31,090 nucleotides of DNA from positions 1-31,090 of the forward strand of contig JASWJB010000424.1 in assembly GCA_032433595.1 (NCBI GenBank), given 5' to 3'. Below are positions 23,120 through 31,090 of the stretch, piece after piece. The notes below the pieces were generated by a model that worked only from the letters and a program-made list of their open reading frames with translations, was not told the origin of the DNA and made no database searches. This DNA comes from Conoideocrella luteorostrata. Lineage: Eukaryota > Ascomycota > Sordariomycetes > Hypocreales > Clavicipitaceae. A program made the translations under genes and the position numbers. Within the stretch, counting starts at the first letter, position 1. Every line of letters begins with the position of its first letter.

Positions 23120-23619
23120 ACTCGTATAGCGTTTGCATGGGTGTGACGGGGCGGTCATCCATGCCAGCGGGTTAGTGATGATTTACATTCACTCAGGAGA
23201 AAAATTGAGAGGTGGGTGGGTGCATTGCAGGTAACGTTCTAACTAGTTATTGTACACTTTGACATGGCTTTTCAAAGGAATGCTCCACGGCTTAGCCAGT
23301 CCAAAACAGTACAGGGCGTGGCATTGGCTCTTCGTCTGCGTTTCGTGCTCTCTCTCTTAGGCTTTCACTCAACACTTTTTAGCCTCCTGGCTGGCGTTCC
23401 CTCTTTGCTGCTATCCTAACCATGGTTGACTCGGAAGTTAATCTTTTTGAAATAGCCCCTCAATAAGCTATTCTGATTTGCATTTTATCTAGTTAGTGGA
23501 AGGTTGCTTGGGGCATCCCATTAGTTAGCCTGTAGCCATAGGGGGCACATCTTCGTAGATACCGACCTAGCATAGTTACTCCATACGTGGGTGCTATTCG
23601 CTCGAGCCACAACTAGCCA

Positions 23620-24785
23620 CTTCATGGAGTCGTCGGCCCCTCATTTCACCCCTCCTCTGTGGCTTGACAGCATCTTTGAACTGACATCATCGCCAGCGAC
23701 TGCCCGCGACGCCCGTTATCGGCCCTGGTTGGTTCTTACCCTATGCAAATTTATCCATCAATCGCAGACGTTTGATGTCGGACTATTGTTGCAATATCTG
23801 CCAATTGAACAGTCACAATTTCAGTATGGAACAGCTGAGTGAGCGTGTCACCACTTGGTGCAGGTTTCATCATGCATAGGCCCCCCGCGTCACTCATGAT
23901 TACAATTGCTGGGTTGATTGCTCAGAACGATCAGGACAAATCCCTGATTCTCGCAGCACCGGCTGGAATTGGCGTGCCCGTTACTACCCGTGCGGTAAGT
24001 TTTCACAATTTGTGCCCTATCGGATGCTTCGAATGGCGACTGGTGCATTTTATTTTTCTTTCGGTTGATCGTAAAATACAGCTTGGTGAGCTATTCTGCC
24101 TGATTATGGAGGGAGATATTCGCTGGGTTGATCACTCGACACCAGTACTGCTCCATGGTGGTGACGAGATGGCCCTTGGACGCTGAGGTTGCCAAGCATG
24201 ATTGCGTCATCAACTTGGTCCTTTTTACCATGCACGCTACTGATATCAAGTCGGTTATTCGGAGCTGGAAGAACGAATGGTAAGACTTCAAGCTACGTCT
24301 CGCGACTATGATGGAGCTGGACCAGTAGTGCCAGGCCGTCGGCATTACAGTCATGGACGGGACTGGTATAGATTTCGGCGTTGGCCACCTATTCGCCGTC
24401 AAGACTATTCATAAGATTCATCAGGCTGACGGCAGCATCCTCTTCGTTCTTCGCTCCTGTGGTGACCTGTCAGCCCATGAGGCTACAGGCAACTTTCTCT
24501 ACAAAGTCTGTTGGTCTTCTCGTGCGTCTTGCTCACCACAAGAAATCCAGCCAAGCTTTATCGAGGACTAAGTGGCAAGATATCGATATTGCTGCCAAGG
24601 ACTTCATTGGCGGCACCAACCAGACTTCACCACGCCGGGCTATGCTGTTTTCGCCTACCCCAACCGAGATCCAACCCAAGCAGGCAGTAGTTCAACCTTC
24701 CCTAGGTGGAGACCATCATTCATATACTGAGCACAAGGTTGGTGGTACTCATGTACGACCTGTCACTCTCACCCGAGTACGGTGA
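23620..24785 (+). pseudogene. Unidentified decayed coding region
   Basis: Codon usage and residue mix look coding, but the frame breaks several times. One segment from ATG 23872 reads MHRPPASLMITIAGLIAQ on to VPVTTRA. A good intron (23995-24081, GTAAGT..ACAG) then joins it to LGELFCLIMEGDIRWVDH. After a frame change the sequence continues through VINLVLFTMHATDIKSVIRSW, GITVMDGTGIDFGVGHLFAV and, after another shift, DIDIAAKDFIGGTNQTSPRR, ending at 24785. The two stops inside the middle part (TAA near 24284, TAG near 24327) can each be explained by C to T in CpA, as in repeat-induced mutation. I cannot name the family. It may be a dead host gene or part of an unknown transposon. Upstream, a frame at 23624-23842 may belong to it. 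Confidence 0.4.
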
Positions 24786-26521
24786 ACCGTAACCTGAAGA
24801 GTTACTCTGGTCTGGCATGTCTAAACTCGTCGGTGCGTAGCAGGTTCCAAGCGGCACCTTATCCGAAAAGGGGTTTGTCTCGGCCCCAATATCAAAAACC
24901 TTATCATGAGGGAGCCTCAGTAGAAGCGCGGTACTAGAAAATTGAGAAAGACTGTCGTCTACGTCAGGGAGCCGTTTCTCGCATGGTGCCGACTTCATGA
25001 AAGTGAATAGTGTTGCAGGCTGGCTGGGATTGGCGGTAGACACTCAGCTAGTGGAAATCCAAAGGTATCAAAATGACTTTAGATTTTAGCAAGTGTTTCT
25101 GACACATATCGGGACTCGGATGCATGTAGATTTCCCCGACTGTACTCCGTAAAAAAAAAAGCAATATATTCTCAGATTGGTGACTGTACATATGCAACGG
25201 GACCAACGATGAGATACCGGACGAATTAAATTTCCGGGTGGAGGATATTGGACCTGAGTTTCGTGGCAGATGCCGCGCCCAGATGCGGACGTGCAACGCA
25301 GCGTCGTAGCGTTGCACTCGAGGCACGGTGTAACTATAAGATGCTTAGAATAACCAATATGGATTGGCCTTGAAGCTGACTCGAGCGCGCCAAGTGTGTC
25401 GCAATTGCCATCGTACCACATTGGCTTTTAACTATGTCGCGAAACCTCTAGGTTGTTGACCAGGAATGAGGCGTACAGTAATGGCGGCTCAATCGGCCCA
25501 CGTCATCCACTAATGTACGGAGTACGCAAAACAATATTTGCAGCATGTCACCGTGTTGAAGTGGCGAGTTTCTATATCCCCAGGGTTCGGAAGCACACAG
25601 TCTTACGCAGAGCACCGCACGACATGTTGACTGGTTCCACGTGAGAGGATTTTTCTGGTTGAGACGAAGCCTGCATGTCGTAAGCGATATTGCATCTGGG
25701 GGTTTGCCCCCATAGTAGTGTGATGGGGATCAAGTGAGCAGTCGCTGGCGGTGGATTAATATTGGAAGAGAAGAGTTCTGTATTATGACAGGCTGCTGCA
25801 AGGAGCTCGCATACATGAGTCGACAGCGCAGCGCATTCAACTCAAGCCCCAGCACCTACGTGGCCCAGCATCTGGCCCAGCCCCCGGTGTTTTCAGTCCA
25901 TAACACGAACCTTGGCAGTGATGGGCTCTTCCTTGCCGTTTCTAGGGCTCGAGTCTTTCGTGGGGACTATGGGGTGTCGGGCGGCGTCGGGGTGGTGTGT
26001 GATTGCAAGAAATATGTCTGCTTACCAGAGCACATAAGTATTGGTGGGGTGAGCCGCAGACATGTTGTTCTGACTTCGTGTCGACCAGCCACCGTGACCC
26101 AGTTTGATCCTGGCGGGTTACTTCCACGTTGAACCCTGGGCTAGTCTCTTGGAGGGGTCTGGAGAGGGGCCTCAACATTAATTGGCATCTTCAAATGCCT
26201 TGTCTGACTTTTTTCCCTTCCATGCAGCCTGGATGTACGCCGTGCAATACCGTGCAGTACAACACTCTATTGTATGGACATGACGCTCTGTCCCGTCGAC
26301 GAACCTTTTCTTTCCTGAACCCGGACGACCAATCCGCAGGCCATCACATCACACACCCAACATACCCAGTCGGCCGCCGCACAACACCACACAGCCCACC
26401 TATTTTTCGCTCCTGTCCTCAAATTTCTCTTACCGTCATCCTCTCGATCAGCGGGGCGCGGTCGGGGAAAGGAAGGTAGACTCTCCGTACTAGCTAGCCT
26501 TCCACGCCGCCCTCTACGGTA
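24786..26521. other. Gene-free interval upstream of LAS1
   Basis: No supported gene. A 132-codon frame at 25734-26132 has no recognisable content. Exact motif copies lie at 25144 (followed by a run of A) and 25516. The last 200 bases, C/T-rich with ACACCACACAGCCCACC-like runs, are the probable LAS1 promoter and leader. Confidence 0.45.
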
Positions 26522-27988
26522 ATGGTGCAGTACATCCTTACTCCATGGCGGGACCGCCAGGAACTCCTCCTTGTTCGAGAGCAGTTTTACGACCCCAGCG
26601 CCACTGGCACTGACGATGCGCTGGAGCGAAAAGGGAGCCGCTTCTCCCGGTCAAGTCCAGGCAAGGATCTCCATACCAGTTCTGAGCATTTTGCGGTTCG
26701 TGTTGCCAGTGGCGGGGCTGTCCCTACTGCGGAGAAGCGAGATTATGCACCCGACCAGCAAAACTTATCGAGTCATGGTGATGAGGATGATGGAGATGAT
26801 GGGACGGAAAAGAAACACCAGCAGAGGCAGGCCGTCGCTCGTGTATCAATGTGGATGCAGCGCGGGAATTGTCCTCACATGGTGGAGTCAACGGCTCTGT
26901 TGATGGCGGCGGTGTTGAGTGATGACGGAGACATGGCGACCTATGCTGTTCGGGCGGCATATTCGGCAGCATTTAGTCGGTAAGCCACGATTTTTCCTTT
27001 CTAGTACGGAGTAACAATACTCTCTCTGCTTTCTTCTAGTATGCTTTGCCGGCGTTTCCCTCTACATGCAGCTGCTGCAGAAGAGGGTCCCGCCTCGCAT
27101 GGGACTGCTTTTGCGTTATTGCATTTTGCTGTGCTTTCAATTACTGCTACAGGTCCAGGGCTGGGGCGTATGTATGCATTGTGACGAGATGGTTTATTAG
27201 CTTACCTGCTGCAATCAACCGTACAGCGGGTCAATGTCACCTACCTACATGCCGGATCAGCTCCTCCGGCATAACACTGGGGGGTGTGCCTTGGTTGTTG
27301 TCTCTGGCGCTATCATCTCTCACCCGTTGACGCACACATACACACACACAGAGCATGCGCGGTGCATGCCTGGGGCAAACCAAAAAATAAACACAATTGG
27401 TCACATGCTAATGTCAATCACAGCTTCGTAACAGGCCTCCTGGACGGTCATCAGGACAAACAGCGAAAGCAGAGCATGTATTCCATCGCCAAGACGATAG
27501 GCCTGCCTGCAACGTTTGTGGAACTCCGTCATCAAGCCACGCACGAGCAACTCCCGTCGTTGGCTAAACTACGATCTGCGGCGAGGAAAGCCCTGGAGTG
27601 GATCTGGAATTACTACTGGAAGCATCTACCTGACGAGGGTGGCTCGATAACAGACCCGTGCCGGGAGGTCGTGTTGCTATATCTGCGTGGAAGTGACGAA
27701 GCTCAGACAATAAGAGACCTGGCAGTGTATGAGAGGGATCGTGTGTTGGCTGTCATTGGGGAGTTGCAAGGGAGCTTGCCGGGCAATCAAGTGTACTTGA
27801 GATGTTTGAAGCTGTCGAAGGAGGTTTTGATGAGAGAGGAGGAGAGGAAAGACGGGGACTTAAACCCTGCAGATGAGAGCGCTGCGGAAGCTAGCGCTTC
27901 GGGGGATGATGCTGAAAATGCTGGATCAAGCTCGGGATGGTCCTTATATGAAGGGCCGTGGAAACCCAAGCCGATTGGGATGGTTTAA
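26522..27988 (+). CDS. LAS1: Las1-family pre-rRNA processing endoribonuclease
   Basis: Nucleolar HEPN-type nuclease that cuts ITS2 of pre-rRNA together with the Grc3 kinase, needed for the 60S subunit. Exons 26522-26979 and 27424-27988 give 340 residues. The phase-2 join CG/C restores [20 protein letters not shown], a Las1 hallmark. The N-terminus [16 protein letters not shown], the segment [20 protein letters not shown] and the HEPN catalytic motif RHQATH (Arg188-His193) inside [16 protein letters not shown] are present. The C-terminus ends [16 protein letters not shown], a usual ending, so the protein is complete, though shorter than yeast Las1 (about 500 residues). An Asp-rich insert ([10 protein letters not shown], about residues 82-95) interrupts the N-terminal half. 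The single intron of 444 bases is long for this genome; it holds a copy of the dispersed motif, a (CA)n tract and a strong alternative acceptor at 27039. Confidence 0.95.
27331..27352. repeat. (CA)n tract inside the LAS1 intron
   Basis: A short alternating C/A run about 70 bases before the functional acceptor. It belongs to the extra sequence that makes this intron long. Confidence 0.85.
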
Positions 27989-28410
27989 CGTAGACGATAC
28001 CCTTACAAGTTGCACAAAAGATGAAGTTTTACTTGCTGTAGGCACTTGATGACAGCTAGCTGTTCGTGATGTTGCGTAGCTTAGTGATTACTTGATAGCA
28101 TATCTGTTGGTGGAAAAGTAGCCCATCCTGATAACTACTCCAAGTTCAGCATAATCAGCAAGCTGGTTTGACAGACGCATTTACGTCACAACATGCATAC
28201 GGTGGTGCAGAACGGACTGGCGAATTTCCGTATGCTAGCTACAGGAGCTTGTTGCCTCATTACAGGAAACACCGCAGTGAGTAACAACATCCCACTGCTA
28301 ACCATTCAGTCGTACACCGTAACAAACTACACAGAGACAAGATGTCCTTCTACCTTGTTACAGGCAACAGTATTGTATCCGCAACGGAGATAAATCATAC
28401 CAGTTAACGA
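27989..28410. other. LAS1 3' flank and intergenic sequence
   Basis: No gene is supported. The first part is the LAS1 3' region. No exact dispersed motif occurs from here to the right end of the window. Confidence 0.5.
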
Positions 28411-29267
28411 ATGGAGCTCCTTGGCAAAAACATGATTTCGAGACGTACAAATGTGTACGCCCATATACGTGCGCTGCTGTATCGGGTGCTTACACGTGAG
28501 CTACGTGCTCAGAGGAGGCAGATGGCCAGCAGACAGAGTCTTTAGGAATACTGGGCAGCCCTCTTGTGTATGCATGCAGAGATTCAGGCTGTCGCCTATT
28601 GGAAGTGAACGAGGGAGGGAAGCTTGTTCAACTTTTAATGAACGATATATGAACAAGATACTTGGGTTCCTCGCCGCAGTCTACTTCTTCCTGCTACTTC
28701 TGACTCGTTTTTCTGAGGCATTACTGCCGATTCAACCTTAACGCGGCCACCGGAACGGCAGGATGAATCTGTAATACGATCTTCGGAAATTCCCTTTTTA
28801 GAGGCGCATGCGTTAATTCTGAAAATCGATCCAAACTTGGTTTCTGGGCTCCGCAACGTATGTAGGTGATGGTAGGTATGAAGCACATCACCTTTGTAGC
28901 GAGTAAGGGGTTGTCTCTCGGCGTCATTGATGGCTGGAGTATCCTTGCTTCTTGAAAAGCCCTCTGGAGCCATTGGTCGAAATCCAAACCAGTACGTTGT
29001 AATTACTTGTACGTTACTGTCATGTTGGATTGTCCATGGCATGATGCTCAACCATTTTTTGGGGGGTCTAGCTGCGTTACGTCGGACATTCAGGCCAACA
29101 ACGATGCAGACAGGTCTTCCGTACGTATGCTTGAGTCCTCATTTCGTCGTATGAGAATATTGGATGAGTTGGATAGATTGAAGGAGAAGGTGTTGACATA
29201 TCGGTCTGAGAGGAATGGACTAGCTAATCTGAGGCAGCTTTCTGGCTTGGAAGGGGAAGCGCTTTAA
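28411..29267 (+). CDS. Possible three-exon small gene, function unknown
   Basis: Tentative model: exons 28411-28495, 28718-28857 and 29094-29267, giving 132 residues with consistent phases. Splice signals are good: donors GTGAGC and GTATGT, first acceptor behind CTTCTGACTCGTTTTTCTGAG (branch CTGAC plus pyrimidines), second behind GGACATTCAG. Exon 1 contains RALLYRVLTR, reminiscent of an LYR tripeptide context. Exon 2 reads SEIPFLEAHALILKIDPN. Exon 3 is strongly helical and charged (MLESSFRRMRILDELDRLKE) and probably forms a coiled coil. The introns (222 and 236 bases) are longer than usual here, and other exons could be hidden in them. I do not recognise the family. Exon 3 is the best supported part; the first exon is the least certain. 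The gene would sit 400 bases before glyoxalase II on the same strand. Confidence 0.35.
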
Positions 29268-29667
29268 GCAACCAGTTTTTCATCAATGTCGGCAATAGCA
29301 ACATGGAAAAATACGTTCTGGTGTTTAGGCAATTTGCCAATCTGCCCATCTATGTTGACTGGGTAAAACGATCAAATTTGGCTGGGATAAATGCACCAAT
29401 CACGTGCCCCTCATACGTCATGTCCGTGGGGGAGGTCGTCACGAAGCTGCATTCATTTACATTGCAACGGAGCTTACTCATTTTTCCCCCAATTTCAATT
29501 TCGTCTGGGATCTCATATCGCTCCAGTAGTGTCATGTTTCGAGGAGTACCGACTGCGAGACAGGCATCCAACTTAATTTCCGGAACTGTGCGTTCAAATA
29601 TGTTATCTCGAATGTGTGATAGGTTGCAGCCCGTTCTAACATTAGGTAGATTGCCACCAAGCGCAAC
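29268..29667. promoter_or_regulatory. Upstream region of glyoxalase II
   Basis: These 400 bases separate the possible small gene from the glyoxalase II ATG and should hold its promoter. No clear TATA box is seen. Both strands are unusually open: a plus frame at 29303-29731 and a minus frame from about 29755 down to 29350, so decayed coding sequence may be present. Confidence 0.35.
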
Positions 29668-30937
29668 ATGCATATCCAGTCGATCCCCATGTGTACGCAT
29701 TCCGGCTCTCAATTCTCGGTCCCAACCATAGACGGCAATTCTACTTTCATGCCATTGATGTCACTGACGCTGCTTAGGGGTCGGGAGTAGTAACAACTAC
29801 GCGTACCTCGTTGTGGATGACAAATCCAAGGATGCCTTGATCATCGACCCTGCCAACCCGCCGGAGTTCGTTGAGACAGCCCTAAAGAGAACGCTGAGCT
29901 GATGGCTAATGAGTGCAGGGTTGCGCCGATCCTGAAGGAAGCCATCTCTTCGGGCAGCATTAACCTCAAGGGCATCGTGAATACGCATCAGTAAGGACTC
30001 GGTGAGGCAAAACGAGGGGTTGTTTTGGCAAAAGACCACTGGGACTAATTCGTCGCAGTCATTGGGATCATGCCGGCGGGAACAAGAAGCTGGTAAGAAA
30101 AAAAAATGACAGCTGGAGTTTATTTTTTTTCTTTCGCTGATGAGGACGTGAGACAGCTTGAAGCGCTAGGGACACCGGATTTACAAATCATAGGCGGCAA
30201 GAGCTGCGAAGGCGTCACCAAAACCCCAGCCCATGAAGAGACCTTCAAGCTGGGCAACGTCGTAATCAAAGGCGTGCATACCCCGTGCCACACGCAGGAT
30301 AGTATCTGTTTCTTCATGGAGGACGATACTGGCAAAGCAGTGTTTACCGGCGACACGCTCTTCATTAGCGGTATGTGCTGCAGTGAAGGACAGCGAGCGC
30401 ATGTTGATGGAAGGCTGACTGCTTCCATAGGCTGCGGCAGGTTTTTTGAAGGAAACGCCGCTGAGATGCATGAGGCTCTGAACCGGAGACTAGCTTCGTT
30501 GCCAAACGACACGGTCGTATATGTGAGTCAAGACAAACATGCCCAAACATCATGAAACAGCAGTGTATTAATGAGTGCAGCCCGGCCACGAGTACACGAA
30601 GGCCAACGTCAAGTTCACCATTTCCGTCCTGCAAAGCGATCCGGTCAAGAAGCTGCAGGCCTTTGCGGACGGCAACGAGGTCACCACCGGCAAGTTCACC
30701 ATTGGCGACGAAAAGGTGTGTTCAACCAAGTCCCGAGCTAAGATCACATACATACTAACAAGAGCAGGAACACAACGCATTCATGCGCGTAGACGTAGGA
30801 TCACCCTTGCATCTCACATCGGTTCTAACCCTAACACTGACATATTGCAGGACCCCGGCGTGCAAAAGGCCACCGGTGCAACCGACCCGGTCGACGTGAT
30901 GGCCAAACTACGAGAGATGAAGAACAACTTCAAGTGA
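29668..30937 (+). CDS. Hydroxyacylglutathione hydrolase (glyoxalase II), nine exons
   Basis: Metallo-beta-lactamase-fold hydrolase that splits S-D-lactoylglutathione to D-lactate and glutathione, the second step of methylglyoxal detoxification. Exons: 29668-29692, 29778-29865, 29919-29990, 30059-30092, 30157-30370, 30431-30522, 30581-30715, 30768-30794, 30851-30937, giving 257 residues, the normal size of the cytosolic form; no targeting peptide is seen. Every junction preserves the family sequence: MHIQSIPM/W, PPE/VAPIL, THH/HWDH, ISG/CGRFFEG, VVY/PGHEYT. Metal ligands are visible: THHHWDH (His61, His63, Asp65, His66), PCHT (His118), FTGDTLF (Asp139), GHEYT (His178). The zinc motif is split by intron 3 after the second base of His62. 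Three exons are only 25, 34 and 27 bases long, so simple ORF searches miss both ends. Confidence 0.97.
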
Positions 30938-31069
30938 GGATTCATCCAACCACGTTCGCAAACACGGCCTGACACACGCTCAGCCCAGCCCAATCGAAGA
31001 TGTAATGACGGGAGCTTAGCACTATGTACAGATCAAACTAAAAATATACGACTATCATTGAAGGGAAAA

Positions 31070-31085
31070 AATAAAATAAAATAAA
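31070..31085 (+). terminator. Polyadenylation signal cluster of glyoxalase II
   Basis: Three overlapping AATAAA hexamers stand 133-148 bases after the stop codon, formed by a short AAATA-type repeat. The distance suits a fungal 3' untranslated region. The cleavage site itself would lie at or beyond the window end. Confidence 0.55.
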
Positions 31086-31090
31086 ACAAA

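Larger units (their letters stand above)
21164..23590. other. Gene-free interval after the acidic-tail gene
   Basis: It begins with a T/C-rich stretch (21280-21340) typical of a 3' untranslated region. No gene is supported further on. Exact dispersed motifs lie at 21477, 21982, 22244, 23105 and 23112, and a T/A palindrome at 22590-22614. A 50-codon ATG frame at about 23265-23417 has a hydrophobic C-terminal half but nothing else to support it. Confidence 0.45.

Noticed and set aside
2163..27012. CRISPR array made from the repeated motif
   Set aside because: The copies are far apart and irregular, in both orientations, with no regular spacers, and the genome is eukaryotic.
1..31090. Secondary-metabolite cluster around the P450
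   Set aside because: No synthase, transporter, transferase or pathway regulator is visible in the rest of the window. Any cluster would have to lie to the left, outside it.

Overview
The window comes from a filamentous ascomycete. The genes have short spliceosomal introns with GT..AG ends and CTAAC/CTGAC-type branch sites, tiny internal exons and no operons. The protein set (membrane-anchored P450, Las1, cytosolic glyoxalase II) fits a Sordariomycete. I suspect Hypocreales, but that rests on overall protein and motif impression, not on a search.

Layout. On the left edge (1-1511, minus strand) is a cytochrome P450 cut by the window end just after its haem-binding motif. A gene-free stretch follows, then a decayed Tc1/mariner (impala-like) transposon (about 4200-5217). 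Next is an intact six-exon PfkB kinase of the ketohexokinase type (6133-7884), which is hidden in short ORFs and only appears after splicing. About 12 kb without a recognisable gene follow (7885-20101). Then come a single-exon disordered protein with an acidic tail (20102-21163), more non-coding sequence with an unidentified decayed coding region (about 23620-24785), LAS1 (26522-27988, two exons), a possible small three-exon gene of unknown function (28411-29267), and glyoxalase II (29668-30937, nine exons) at the right edge.

The genes do not form an evident pathway or cluster. LAS1 acts in ITS2 processing of pre-rRNA, glyoxalase II in methylglyoxal detoxification, the kinase in sugar phosphorylation, and the P450 in oxidative or secondary metabolism. 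The mixture of housekeeping genes on the right with a gene-poor, transposon-scarred left and middle suggests a slowly decaying intergenic landscape.

The most striking non-genic signal is a short dispersed palindromic motif, TACGGAGT/ACTCCGTA. By eye I count about 33 exact copies, where about one is expected by chance for any 8-mer on both strands. It occurs singly, head-to-tail and as a perfect 16-bp palindrome. It lies in intergenic DNA and inside introns, and I found no exact copy in the exons of the five confident genes. All gene models were built by hand from frame, splice sites and remembered family motifs; no alignment or database search was run.
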